Positions 53,052 to 61,980 of a stretch of DNA of 64,000 nt are shown one piece after another. Each line of letters begins with the position of its first letter. The stretch's first letter is position 1. Where the stretch lies: NCBI RefSeq assembly GCF_052156635.1, contig NZ_JBQKUO010000005.1:85510-149509 (forward strand), read 5' to 3'. Source of the stretch: Nitrospina sp052156635 (GTDB lineage: Bacteria; Nitrospinota; Nitrospinia; Nitrospinales; Nitrospinaceae). The position numbers and the translations under genes were made by a program. Below the pieces are notes generated by a model, which was given only the letters and a program-made list of their open reading frames with translations, had not been told where the DNA came from and made no database searches.

Positions 53052-53723
53052 TTATTTGGCCAGGAAAATACGCAGGACTTTGCCGATCTGCTCGGACCTG
53101 TCGGCAACCCCGCCCAGCTTTTTGCTGACCTCGTTCCACAACAGGAGGTCGGCGGAGTTCAACTCTTCACCCTGCGCAAACAGGGTCTTGGCAAACTGGA
53201 ACTGTTTGCGGTCGGCTTCCCATTCCAGCTCAGCCAGCTTGTGACAGCCCTTCTCCACCTTTTCCGCCTCCATCCCTCCGAACGAGGCTTCCAGCAGCGC
53301 GTTCAATTCATGAATCAGGTCACAGCTTTTCTGGGCAATGTTTACGACGTGGTTCACCAGCTCCATGAGCGGTTCCTTCATGGGTTCCGTAGTTTTGAGA
53401 TTCCTGATGCGAAGCAGGACCGCCAGATCCTCAACCGCATCGGCGATGTCGTCCTGGGCGGACAACAGGTGCAGAAAGTCGCGCCGGTCCACAGCCAGAA
53501 AAATCCCCTGCGGCAGGTGGTTGCGGATATCGCTTTTTATGGTGTCCGCCTCGTGCTCCAGGCGCACGATCTTCTCCGACATCTCCCCCACCTTGTCAAA
53601 TTGCCCTTTCAACTGCGCATCGAATAGAGGGTGGACATGATCCACACAGGAGCGAACCATTTCCATATGGCTGACGAGGGGTTTGAACGGAGATTTCGCG
53701 AACATCGAAAGGATGGAACGCAT
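53052..53723 (-). CDS. DUF47/TIGR00153 PhoU-like Pit accessory protein
   Basis: 223 residues, all-helical, cytoplasmic. SPFKPLVSHMEMVRSCVDHV, VRLEHEADTIKSDIRNHLPQGIFLAVDRRDFLHLLSAQDDIADAVED is the characteristic metal-binding helical region of the DUF47 family. It regulates or assists the neighbouring phosphate transporter. Confidence 0.92.
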   Translation of the reverse strand: MRSILSMFAKSPFKPLVSHMEMVRSCVDHVHPLFDAQLKGQFDKVGEMSEKIVRLEHEADTIKSDIRNHLPQGIFLAVDRRDFLHLLSAQDDIADAVEDLAVLLRIRNLKTTEPMKEPLMELVNHVVNIAQKSCDLIHELNALLEASFGGMEAEKVEKGCHKLAELEWEADRKQFQFAKTLFAQGEELNSADLLLWNEVSKKLGGVADRSEQIGKVLRIFLAK

Positions 53724-53822
53724 GGCAGACTTCCTTTATAGAAGAAGGATTGATGACTGCTTAACAGCTTATATCATTTTGGCCCGGCCGGATCAATGCG
53801 CCGTTTTCAGTCCAACAGGCTC

Positions 53823-54539
53823 TCACCCCATCAACATCCGCCACTGTTCCAGGCTGTCAATCTGAAGATAGGTATTGGTTTCCCTCACTTCCCCCAGGGG
53901 AGCGTTGTCCTTGCCGCCGTAATTGTGACCGGGATACAGAACCACCTCGTCCTGAATTTTGGTGAGCCGTTGGGTGAGCGTGCGGTACATCTCCTCGCTG
54001 TCGCCACCGGGCAGATCCACACGACCGCATCCCTGCAAAAACAGCGTGTCCCCGGCGATCAGGTAATCCTTCACTCGGAAGCACTGCGAGCCCGGAGTGT
54101 GGCCCGGGGTGTGCAGAAAGGAAATATCGATGGAGCCCACTTTGAGCGTGTCCTCGCTGTCCATTTTCTTCATGTCGCTGTCCGAAATGCCGGTCACCTG
54201 ACGCACGCCGTCCGCCTCGTGCTTGTTGACGTAGACGGGAACCGGACTGCGTTCCATCAACTCCGGCAGGCCCAGGATGTCCATGCCGAAAATGTGGCCG
54301 CCGACGTGGTCGGGGTGGTAGTGCGTGATGAGCGCGCCCTTGAGCGTCATGTCGTCTTCCGCCACGATGTCGAGGAGGGTGTCGATGTCCCACGCCGGGT
54401 CCACCACCACGCACTCGCGGGTCTGGGCGTCGCCCAGCAGGTAAACGAAATTGGCCATGCTGCGTGCCGAGCTGTCGTAGCGTGCGAAATCGACTCCCGA
54501 AAGAAGTTGCCGGAAATAAAAAGGATTGTTATCACTCAA
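53823..54539 (-). CDS. Metallo-beta-lactamase fold hydrolase
   Basis: 238 residues. The zinc motif HxHxDH is ITHYHPDHVGGH; further ligands are in HTPGHTPGSQ, LIAGDTLFLQGCGR and YPGHNYGG. The LFLQGCGR(V)D segment is like glyoxalase II and persulfide dioxygenase (ETHE1) relatives. Start TTG 54539 is seven bases after GGAGG. Confidence 0.88.
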   Translation of the reverse strand: MSDNNPFYFRQLLSGVDFARYDSSARSMANFVYLLGDAQTRECVVVDPAWDIDTLLDIVAEDDMTLKGALITHYHPDHVGGHIFGMDILGLPELMERSPVPVYVNKHEADGVRQVTGISDSDMKKMDSEDTLKVGSIDISFLHTPGHTPGSQCFRVKDYLIAGDTLFLQGCGRVDLPGGDSEEMYRTLTQRLTKIQDEVVLYPGHNYGGKDNAPLGEVRETNTYLQIDSLEQWRMLMG

Positions 54540-54561
54540 CGGAGCACCTCCGGTTGCGGAT

Positions 54562-55368
54562 TCATTGGAGAATCTGGTTCAACAAATTAGCGAGACGAAC
54601 CCCTGCTTTCTTTAATTGCATTGCCACCACCTCCCGGCCTTTTTCAAGATAGCGTCGGGTCAGGCGTCCCTCCCGGTCCTTCAACAGGGCGTACCCATGA
54701 TGAAGAACCAGGTTGCGCGACTCGTTGGTCCAGGACACGGGATCGCCGTCGGCCCACAGCGCGGCTTCCTGCGGCGTCAGTCCCTGATTCAACAAGCGGG
54801 CATATTGTAACAGAGATCGTCCGCCGAGGGCGATGAGCCCGCTGTCCCACAACGCGTGCAGATTGGTATGGCGGTTGCCGGTGCGGACGTCGATTTCGTT
54901 GCCACCGCGGTCGCGGGCGTTGCCTACGTGCATGGGCTGGTGGACATCCGCCACCAGATGCACCAGGAACCGGAGTGCTTCGTCCCGCTCGTCCTGCGGG
55001 CGGGTGCGGTCGGCTAGAATCCTCCGGTATTCCCCGATCTTCTCAGTCACGCAATTGCGCCGCGGGCAGTCACGGCTTTGAAGGTACTCCCGTTCGCCCT
55101 CGGCGATATTGGTGTAGTGGAGCAAGTCCGGCGCACCCGGTTTTTTTTTGATGTAATCGGCCCAGTTGGCAATGGAGGCGAGATGCTTTATATTGAATTC
55201 GCGTTGGATGGTATTGCGAACGTCCGGTTCCAGCCGCAGTTCCGCCAGATGGGCCACGATACGATGGCCCTCCGGCCCCCACGCCCAACCAGGCGCCGCC
55301 ATCCCCGCTACCGTCAGGAGGATCCCGGTGAACAGCCCCAACCATCCTGTCCCGTTAAACCTGTTCAT
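54562..55368 (-). CDS. Exported S1/P1-type nuclease
   Basis: 268 residues. The signal peptide ends GWA so that the mature protein begins WGPEGHRIVAHLAE; an N-terminal Trp is a zinc ligand in this family. Further ligands lie in IANWADYIK, RFLVHLVADVHQPMHVGNARDRGGNEIDV and NLHALWDSGL. Three-zinc single-strand nuclease of the periplasm or outside, likely for nucleic acid or phosphate scavenging; two Pit genes lie upstream in the region. Confidence 0.9.
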   Translation of the reverse strand: MNRFNGTGWLGLFTGILLTVAGMAAPGWAWGPEGHRIVAHLAELRLEPDVRNTIQREFNIKHLASIANWADYIKKKPGAPDLLHYTNIAEGEREYLQSRDCPRRNCVTEKIGEYRRILADRTRPQDERDEALRFLVHLVADVHQPMHVGNARDRGGNEIDVRTGNRHTNLHALWDSGLIALGGRSLLQYARLLNQGLTPQEAALWADGDPVSWTNESRNLVLHHGYALLKDREGRLTRRYLEKGREVVAMQLKKAGVRLANLLNQILQ

Positions 55369-55401
55369 GCCACTGTTTCCCTGAATTCAACAAGGAGTCC
55401 C

Positions 55402-56172
55402 ATGAGCCATGCCTATCATACCATCCGATTCTGGGTCGTTATTGTCCTGCTTTCCCTGATGCTGGGTGTGGCCTGCATTGTGATGGGCTGGGTGGACCGC
55501 TCCGGGAACCTGTCGCATCGGGTTTCTTCTTTGTGGGGCCGCCTCCTGTGCCGATGGAACGGGATCGACGTCGAAGTGGAAGGGTTGGAACACCTGAAGT
55601 CCGATCAGTCGCAGATTTTAATTGCCAATCACCAGGGATTTTTCGACATCTTCAGCCTGTCCGGCTATTTGCCCCTGCAACTGCGCTGGGTGGCGAAGGC
55701 GAGCCTGTTCAAAATTCCTTTCGTGGGATGGTCGATGCGCGCCTCGGGCTATGTCCCGGTCGAGCGTGAAAGCCGCAAGAAAGCACACCAGGCGTTTCTC
55801 GCCTCGATCGAAAAACTGAAAGAGGGAAATTCGATTGTCATTTTTCCGGAGGGCACGCGGTCTCCCGACGGGGTGATCGGTCCCTTCAAAAAGGGAGGAC
55901 ACCTGATGGCAGTGCGCGCCAAGGTCCCCATGGTGCCCGTGACCCTCATCGGCAGCGGCCGCATCATCCGCAAAGGCAGTGGTATTATCCGTCCAGGTCC
56001 GATCCGCATCATCATCGGCAAACCAGTGGAGTATGAGGAAATTGCCGCTAAAAAGGAGGAGTCGGTTCTGGAGGGGATCCGCGCGACCATTTGCGAAAAT
56101 TACCGCCTCCATGCCCCGGAAACCATTTTCCAGACGCAAGCGGCGGAAAACCCGCCGCATCCATCTGCTTAG
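55402..56172 (+). CDS. plsC: 1-acyl-sn-glycerol-3-phosphate acyltransferase
   Basis: 256 residues. N-terminal helix (9-30), then the HX4D motif IANHQGFFD (His77, Asp82), VAKASLFKIPFVGW, and FPEGTRS (148-154). Makes phosphatidic acid. AAGGAG stands before ATG 55402; the frame runs further up without support. It is only 33 bases from the divergent nuclease start. Its stop overlaps the convergent peroxiredoxin stop. Confidence 0.92.
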   Translation: MSHAYHTIRFWVVIVLLSLMLGVACIVMGWVDRSGNLSHRVSSLWGRLLCRWNGIDVEVEGLEHLKSDQSQILIANHQGFFDIFSLSGYLPLQLRWVAKASLFKIPFVGWSMRASGYVPVERESRKKAHQAFLASIEKLKEGNSIVIFPEGTRSPDGVIGPFKKGGHLMAVRAKVPMVPVTLIGSGRIIRKGSGIIRPGPIRIIIGKPVEYEEIAAKKEESVLEGIRATICENYRLHAPETIFQTQAAENPPHPSA

Positions 56173-56690
56173 GATTTTTCTTTCTGGATGAAGGCCCAAA
56201 CGTCCTTCGGGTGCTCGCGCAGGTCCTCGATGTCGTCCCAGATGGCCCGGATCATTCCCGTCTTGTCGATCACGAACGTGGAGCGACGGATTTTTTTGAC
56301 CATCTGGCCCATGTCGTCCTCTTCGTAAACCACCCCGTACTTCTGGGTCATTTCCTTTTTCTCATCCGACAACAGGGTGAAGTTCAACTGGTAAACTTCG
56401 ATGAATTGGCGGTGGGACTGGACGCCGTTCCAGCTGATGCCCATCATTTCCACTTCCTTGGTCTGGAACTTGCGGTTGTAACCGTTGAGCGAAACCATCA
56501 GGCGCGTGTCTTCCGGGCTCGCATCGAAGGTGTAAAACACCAGGATGACCCACTGCTTGCCTTCGAAGTCCTTGAGCTTGATGGTGACGCCTTCCTCGGC
56601 GGAAGGGCTCGTGGCCCCGGCCTTGTACCCGTAAACCGCGGGCAGTTCAAAATTAGGGGCCCTGTCTCCTACCTCCAGTTTGTCAGCCAT
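56169..56690 (-). CDS. Peroxiredoxin-fold protein lacking all cysteines
   Basis: 173 residues of AhpC/TSA (Bcp-like) thioredoxin fold: VGDRAPNFELPAVYG, DFEGKQWVILVFYTFDASPED, ISWNGVQSHRQF and IRRSTFVIDKTGMIRAIW. The peroxidatic cysteine, expected in a TPxCT motif after FY, is replaced by Asp61 (SPEDT), and there is no cysteine anywhere. It therefore cannot be a thiol peroxidase and may be a binding or chaperone protein. It precedes the glutaredoxin-like gene. Confidence 0.85.
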   Translation of the reverse strand: MADKLEVGDRAPNFELPAVYGYKAGATSPSAEEGVTIKLKDFEGKQWVILVFYTFDASPEDTRLMVSLNGYNRKFQTKEVEMMGISWNGVQSHRQFIEVYQLNFTLLSDEKKEMTQKYGVVYEEDDMGQMVKKIRRSTFVIDKTGMIRAIWDDIEDLREHPKDVWAFIQKEKS

Positions 56691-56728
56691 GAAAGCCTCT
56701 TTTGTTGGGAGTTCAAAAATCGGGAGAG

Positions 56729-57055
56729 TTACTTCTCGCCGAATGCATCTTTCAACAGAGGCTCCACTTCCCCCTTGGCTTCCATTTCATCGAGGATGTC
56801 CGTGTCTCCATAAAACTTGCCGTCGATGAACACTTTCGGCAAGGTCGGCCAGTTGGTCAATTTGTTGAGGGTTTCCCGTTTCTGCATGTTGTCGAGCACG
56901 TCAATCACCTCGAACGGGTACCCGTACTTGTCGAAAAACTGGATGGTCTCGACGGTGAATCCACAACGCGGCGCATGGCGGGTGCCCTTGCCGTAAATGA
57001 GGATTTTGTTTTCTGCAATTTCTTCTTTGATTTCTTCTTCGAGATTGTCCGACAT
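56729..57055 (-). CDS. grxD: Monothiol glutaredoxin (Grx4 type) with CGFT site
   Basis: 108 residues from ATG 57055. Active site APRCGFTVET (Cys31) with Thr in place of the usual Ser of CGFS; NWPTLPKVFIDGKFYGDTDI contains the glutathione-binding TVP-equivalent and GDxD segment. CGFS-type glutaredoxins bind a shared [2Fe-2S] cluster with glutathione and pair with BolA proteins, and a BolA gene lies just upstream on the same strand. Confidence 0.9.
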   Translation of the reverse strand: MSDNLEEEIKEEIAENKILIYGKGTRHAPRCGFTVETIQFFDKYGYPFEVIDVLDNMQKRETLNKLTNWPTLPKVFIDGKFYGDTDILDEMEAKGEVEPLLKDAFGEK

Positions 57056-57116
57056 ATCGTCTAACTCCAATGTACTGAGAGGGGGTTGAATAAAAAGTTT
57101 CCTGTTGCTTATTGTA

Positions 57117-57347
57117 TCACGGGGTCGCGGTTTTGATCTCCGCGGCGTGCAGGCGTCCATCCTGCATGGCAGGATTCAGGCACGACTGCACCAGACGGTG
57201 ACGCTCCATCACATTCTTGCCCTCAAACTCCTTCGAGGTCACGTGAATGATGTAGTGGTCCCGCATTCCGGTTTTGTCCATGCACTGAACTTCGGCGTCG
57301 GGGATGGTATCGGTCACCAGTTTGATCAGGTCGGGAACACTAATCAT
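57117..57347 (-). CDS. BolA/IbaG family protein
   Basis: 76 residues: LIKLVTDTIPDAEVQCMDKTG, HYIIHVTSKEFEGKNVMERHRLVQSCL and LHAAEIKTATP are typical BolA. A cluster-binding partner of monothiol glutaredoxin, here 61 bases upstream of grxD. The long version of the family's nucleic-acid role is unproven. GGAAAGGTGG lies before the ATG. Confidence 0.92.
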   Translation of the reverse strand: MISVPDLIKLVTDTIPDAEVQCMDKTGMRDHYIIHVTSKEFEGKNVMERHRLVQSCLNPAMQDGRLHAAEIKTATP

Positions 57348-57485
57348 GAAACCACCTTTCCTGAGGGAAATGAGTTACTGAAATTACGGCTTGAACGCTC
57401 GTGTTTTGGATTCAAATCATACCCGAAAGATTTAATTTTTTCACCCCCTGCGGCAAGCTTCAGGGCCGCCCCGGGGATAAGCCAA

Positions 57486-57510
57486 TAACTTATTAAAATT
57501 CAATAAGTTA
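57486..57510. promoter_or_regulatory. Inverted repeat, possible operator upstream of erpA
   Basis: TAACTTATT-AAAATTC-AATAAGTTA, nine-base perfect arms with a seven-base spacer, in the 302-base spacer between divergent bolA and the ErpA/IscA gene. It is AT-rich in a GC-rich genome. A regulator binding here could control both Fe-S genes. Confidence 0.5.
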
Positions 57511-57547
57511 ATGGAACTTCAGGGCGCCTGCAAAATCCAACTGCCGA

Positions 57548-57577
57548 TTGGCCCCGGCCGCCACATTTTGCTATAAT
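57548..57577 (+). promoter_or_regulatory. Sigma70-type promoter of erpA
   Basis: TTGGCC, 18 bases, then a perfect TATAAT (57572-57577), about 70 bases before ATG 57650. The -35 is weak (4 of 6). Confidence 0.5.
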
Positions 57578-57649
57578 GGTGAATCGATTGGGTGGTTTTA
57601 GAATCTAAATATTAAAACCCGGTATTTAATTTAAAGGGAGTTAGGGGCA

Positions 57650-57991
57650 ATGACCAAAACCTCGGAATTCATATCCATTACACCGAAAGCGGCAGAGGAA
57701 GTCAAGAAGCTGATCGAGGCTGAGAACGATCCTAAAATCGGGCTGCGTCTCGGCGTCAAGGGCGGTGGTTGCTCCGGCCTGTCCTACGACCTGGGCTTCA
57801 CCCCGAAAGATGACGGGGATACGGAAATCGACTATGGGGACTTCAACGTGTTCATGGACCCCAAAAGCCTGATTTACCTGAAAGGCATGCAACTGGACTA
57901 CCAAGGCGGCCTGCAGGGCAAGGGTTTTGTGTTCGTCAACCCCAACGCCAAGTCGGTGTGCGGTTGCGGCGAGTCGTTCTCCCTGACCTGA
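57650..57991 (+). CDS. erpA: A-type iron-sulfur cluster carrier (ErpA/IscA/SufA)
   Basis: 113 residues. Three conserved cysteines: Cys41 (GGGCSGLSY) and Cys104/Cys106 (VCGCGESF). Carries [2Fe-2S] or [4Fe-4S] clusters to target proteins. The choice of ErpA over IscA or SufA rests only on the lack of an isc or suf operon next to it. GGGAG before the ATG. Confidence 0.9.
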   Translation: MTKTSEFISITPKAAEEVKKLIEAENDPKIGLRLGVKGGGCSGLSYDLGFTPKDDGDTEIDYGDFNVFMDPKSLIYLKGMQLDYQGGLQGKGFVFVNPNAKSVCGCGESFSLT

Positions 57992-58021
57992 GCCAGGTTT
58001 CCCGGACCCATCGGTTCACCC

Positions 58022-58057
58022 AAAGCGCATCCGGTTTGTGCCGATGCGCTTTTTTTC
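58022..58057 (+). terminator. Intrinsic terminator after erpA
   Basis: AGCGCATC-CGG-TTTGTG-CCG-ATGCGCT (one bulged C) followed by seven T (58051-58057), 31 bases after the stop. Confidence 0.85.
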
Positions 58058-58139
58058 TTGTAGAATGATTCCGGGCGCATGGCCTTCGCGGCCCTTCGCG
58101 CCGGGTTCCCGTTTCACCTTACCATCCGGTCGCATCATT

Positions 58140-59867
58140 ATGAAAACCGCCGTCTCCGTAGCTGAAGAATACAAACAGTTGCGCGAATCCCTCGCCTGGT
58201 TTGTGATGGACGACTGGTGTCTGGCAAAGGCGTCCGGCCCGGACACGTTGAGCTTCCTCCAGACGCAGACCACCAATGACATGATGAAAATCGAGGTGGG
58301 GGATGGGGTGGACAATGCCGTCACCGACCGCAAGGCGAGACTCCTTGCCAATTTCTCCGTGCACCGCGACTCGGAGGAATCCGTCCTGCTGCTGGTGGAA
58401 AGGGCCCAGCGTGACCGCTTGATCGACACGCTCGAAACCTACCACATTCGCGAAAAGGTGGAATTCTCGAAAGACACCGCGTGGAACCGCCTGCTCGCCG
58501 TTCAGGGACCCAAAAGCCCGGTGGTCCTGGACGATTTGACGGGCGAGGTGACCAACCTGATGAAGCACAACGACATCAAAACGGTGTCGTTTGAGGGCCA
58601 AAGAATCGGCCTCATCAGCCGCAGCCTGACGGGCGAGGATGGCTTCGTGCTGGCGTACCCTGAAGAGATCGAAGAAAAGTTGGTCGCCAGACTTCAGGAA
58701 GTGGGAAGCGAATTCGGGATTCTGGCCATCGGCGCGGAAACGCGCGAGGTGTTGCGCATCGAGGCGGGCATCCCGGCCTACGGCAGGGACATGGACGACC
58801 GCCAGATCCTGCCGGAGACGGGACTGGAACACAGCGCGGTGAGTTACTCCAAAGGATGCTACACCGGGCAGGAAGTCATCGCGCGCATCAAGACCTACGG
58901 TTCACCTGCGTTCGCGCTGATCGGTCTGGTCCTGGAAGGCGACACTCTGCCCCCCCGCGATTCGGAGATCAGGCTCAACAATAAAAAGGTCGGCACAATC
59001 AAAAGTGCCGTGTTCTCCCCGCACCTCGGAAAAAACATCGCGCTGGCCTACATGCAGAAGGAACGCCGTTCTCCGGGGCAGACGTATGAAGTGACTCTGG
59101 GCGGCGAACCGTACACGGTGAAGACCGCGCTGTTGCCGTTTTACCAGACCAAAGGCCGGACGGAACGGGCGGAAACCCTGCACAAGCAGGCACTTGAAAT
59201 TTACAAAAAAGAAGAAAACCTGGACCAGCCGATCGCGCTTTTACGGCAGGCCATCGCTCTCGACCCCAAGTACGCCGCGGGATACGAGGCGCTGGGCGTC
59301 ATGCTGTCGAAACAGAAAAAGCTCGACGAGGCCATTTCGCTCATGAAGCGACTGGCGGAGATCGACCCCACCGAGATCATGGCGCACACCAACCTTTCGA
59401 TCTACTACATGGAACAGGGGCGCATTGAAGAAGCGGAACAGGAAAAGGCGGAGGCAACGGCTCTCCAGTTCGAAAAAATGGTCGAGGAAAGTCAGGCTAA
59501 AAAAGCGCGAGAGAAAAAGGCGGAAGCCGACCAGGCCGAACGGGAGCGTCAACTGGAGATGTTCATCAAGGTGCTGGGCATCGACCCGGAAGACCAGGTC
59601 GCCAACTTCGGGCTGGGCTCAATTTATTACGACACCGAACGGTACGAGGAGGCGGTACCGCCGCTCCAGACCGTGGTCAAACATTACAAGGATTATTCCG
59701 CCGCCTACCTTCTGCTTGGCAAAACGCTTGAGAAATTATCCAGGAAGGAAGAAGCCGCGGAAGTTTACCAGCAGGGCATCGCCGCGGCCTCCAAAAAAGG
59801 GGACCTCATGCCCCTTCGCGATATGCAGAACCGCCTCAATCAGATTCGGCATTCTTCCGAATCCTGA
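58140..59867 (+). CDS. ygfZ: YgfZ/GcvT-like folate-binding protein fused to TPR repeats
   Basis: 575 residues. Residues about 20-335 are a YgfZ/COG0354 domain with the signature SKGCYTGQEVIARI (Lys238 to Glu245, conserved Cys240), folate-dependent and needed for repair or assembly of some Fe-S enzymes. Residues about 345-560 form TPR repeats (AIALDPKYAAGYEALGVMLSKQKKLDEAISL) interrupted by a charged helix. The start ATG 58140 has no strong ribosome-binding site. A short unrelated gene overlaps the tail by 28 bases on the other strand. Confidence 0.88.
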   Translation: MKTAVSVAEEYKQLRESLAWFVMDDWCLAKASGPDTLSFLQTQTTNDMMKIEVGDGVDNAVTDRKARLLANFSVHRDSEESVLLLVERAQRDRLIDTLETYHIREKVEFSKDTAWNRLLAVQGPKSPVVLDDLTGEVTNLMKHNDIKTVSFEGQRIGLISRSLTGEDGFVLAYPEEIEEKLVARLQEVGSEFGILAIGAETREVLRIEAGIPAYGRDMDDRQILPETGLEHSAVSYSKGCYTGQEVIARIKTYGSPAFALIGLVLEGDTLPPRDSEIRLNNKKVGTIKSAVFSPHLGKNIALAYMQKERRSPGQTYEVTLGGEPYTVKTALLPFYQTKGRTERAETLHKQALEIYKKEENLDQPIALLRQAIALDPKYAAGYEALGVMLSKQKKLDEAISLMKRLAEIDPTEIMAHTNLSIYYMEQGRIEEAEQEKAEATALQFEKMVEESQAKKAREKKAEADQAERERQLEMFIKVLGIDPEDQVANFGLGSIYYDTERYEEAVPPLQTVVKHYKDYSAAYLLLGKTLEKLSRKEEAAEVYQQGIAAASKKGDLMPLRDMQNRLNQIRHSSES

Positions 59868-61543
59868 AGATCCAGATACTCCAGCAAATCGGCCCCCGGT
59901 TGCATCACCCCTTTGTTCAAAAGACCCTGAGTGATATTGACCCCGTGATCCATCAGAAACCAGAACCGCAGTAAAATTTTCTCCTCCACCGTGGTCTGGG
60001 TGTCTTCCCAGTCCGTTTGCGACTTGTGCTTATCCAATCCCTGCACAAGCTTGTCGGGTATCGTGAGCCGCCGTTTTTTAAGGAACACATTGAAACCATC
60101 GACCAACATGGGCCTGAATTCTTTACGGCTGATCTTGATGAGTTCGGAAACACTGGGATAGTTTTCCTGATGATACTGGAAGAATTTTAGCTTGTAGTAC
60201 TGGTGAACGGTTTCCAGCCGGAAATAGCAGTGCAGGTCCACCACCTCCGGCCCGTAAACCTGCACCAGGAAGCGACGGATGAGAGACTTTCCCGTCTTAA
60301 GCAGAAGCTTGTTGAGGCGGCCACGATCAAACAAGTGGATGCGCACCGTACTCAGATGCTTCACACATTGATTTTGGATATCGAGTTGAAATGAGGCCGA
60401 ACGGGGCGGAACGCGGTACCAGTAAATTTCATCCCGCGCTACTTGCAGGGCTTGCCTGTAGGATTCGATGATCTGGTGGTTGTTGGCCTTTTTGGCCTGC
60501 CGCGCAATTGTGTAGGCATTTTCCTTGGAAAACCCCAGCTCCACCAACTGATCCTGAAATTCGCGTCGCGCCCCCATAAGGTAACCACCGCGTTCCTTGA
60601 TATGGTCTTTCGCCTTGCTCACTCCACGAAGAGCCAGGCTTACGTCACGGGGAACCAGCGTGAGGTTGAGCGATTGTGCGAACTGGTGGATCTCTTCCAG
60701 TGTTTTGTAATTCAGCTTGTCGATGTAGAGAAACTTCTGGATGTGCCGTTCGTGAAAACCACACTTTTCAAAAATGCGGATCTTCTTGTATTTGACTTCC
60801 TCCCAATACTTGCGGGTTCCTTCCTTCTTGGTGAACTGGTTTTCGATCTCCGACCGCGCCTTGAAAAAATAACTTCGCAGCAAATACCATTTCGTCTTGA
60901 TGGTCGATTCAATGATCCATTTGTATTTGGGTGTCAGCACTGTCAGCTTGGGATCGTCGAGCAGTTGTATCTCGCCGGTCTCCAGAATGTATTCCAGCAG
61001 TTCCAGATGACGCTCGAGCAGGATCGGATTGACCACCTCGACGAACTTGCGGAAGATCGTTTTCCAGCGGTAGGGATCCAACTGGCTCTGGTTTTTACCG
61101 TTGCTCTTGAATTGGGAAAGACGTCGCCGGATTTCCAGCATTCCCTGTTTTTCGAACTGCTGGAACAGCTTGTCGCGGGCAATGATGTCACTGATCTTGA
61201 TCTGCTTGAGGCGGTTGATCACGTTCGGTGTCTGCCGCGCGATTTCCGCATCCAATGCGGTGTAGGATTCCGCATCTGAGAAATACACGTCTGCCAGCAA
61301 GGCGTAAACCTTGTCGAGCGACAGCGTGGTTTTTCTGGATAGTTTTTTGTATTTGTCGAAATCGAGATTTTTTGACCCCGCCTGACAGGAGCGGATGTCA
61401 TTCAGGTAGGTGCGCGCCTGACGAAGCTCTTCGTCCTGAACATAGGGGTCATTGATGACGCGCAGGAACAGGGTTTCGGCGCGTTGGAGATCGCGTTTGG
61501 AAAGCAACTCCAAACCCTGGGTGAGGGGGTCGAATACAAACAT
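59840..61543 (-). CDS. Unknown soluble basic protein (567 residues)
   Basis: Not recognised. It starts with a TPR-like motif (TQGLELLSKRDLQRAETLFLRVIND), and continues with a basic, helical region rich in Lys, Arg, Phe and Tyr. Two stretches stand out: QTPNVINRLKQIKISDIIARDKLFQQFEK and ARREFQDQLVELGFSKENAYTIARQAKKANN. No membrane segment or catalytic signature is visible. Codon use looks native. It converges on the YgfZ-TPR gene with a 28-base overlap. Confidence 0.7.
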   Translation of the reverse strand: MFVFDPLTQGLELLSKRDLQRAETLFLRVINDPYVQDEELRQARTYLNDIRSCQAGSKNLDFDKYKKLSRKTTLSLDKVYALLADVYFSDAESYTALDAEIARQTPNVINRLKQIKISDIIARDKLFQQFEKQGMLEIRRRLSQFKSNGKNQSQLDPYRWKTIFRKFVEVVNPILLERHLELLEYILETGEIQLLDDPKLTVLTPKYKWIIESTIKTKWYLLRSYFFKARSEIENQFTKKEGTRKYWEEVKYKKIRIFEKCGFHERHIQKFLYIDKLNYKTLEEIHQFAQSLNLTLVPRDVSLALRGVSKAKDHIKERGGYLMGARREFQDQLVELGFSKENAYTIARQAKKANNHQIIESYRQALQVARDEIYWYRVPPRSASFQLDIQNQCVKHLSTVRIHLFDRGRLNKLLLKTGKSLIRRFLVQVYGPEVVDLHCYFRLETVHQYYKLKFFQYHQENYPSVSELIKISRKEFRPMLVDGFNVFLKKRRLTIPDKLVQGLDKHKSQTDWEDTQTTVEEKILLRFWFLMDHGVNITQGLLNKGVMQPGADLLEYLDLQDSEECRI

Positions 61544-61980
61544 GTGGCCATTACCGGCCCGTCAGCAAATCACCCTTCCTCCATTCATGACCGACCTTAC
61601 TGTAAAACCGCCCCTTTCCCTCAATCTTTTTGGGGACGATGCACATTGCAGGAATTCCAAACGGTTGCAGTAAATATAAAAATCCCAGGTGGTCGAAAGT
61701 TTAACAGGAAGCGTGATATTCAAAACAGGCATTGTAGAAAAGTTTAATAAGGGCAACACGTTCAAGCAAAAAGTACCGCGTTGCCGCATACCTCATTTAA
61801 ATTAGGATGCAATCCATGCAAGCTGGATTTCTTTATTTGCCGGATTTTCACAAAATCCACCACAGGTTCATTTCATACCTCGAATGAACACCCATATATC
61901 GATTCTACACGGGAACGGGGGGGCGGGGTCAATAGCCTGGTGGAAGGTCTGCCGGATTAACCCGTTTGGGCGGTAGAGAG
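61544..61980. other. Spacer with no supported feature
   Basis: 437 AT-richer bases between the unknown 567-residue gene and the nxrC-like gene, both on the minus strand. It must hold the 5' region of the former. Related motifs GAAAGTTTAACA and AAAAGTTTAATA occur near 61696 and 61738; I see no gene, tRNA or clear terminator. Confidence 0.6.
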
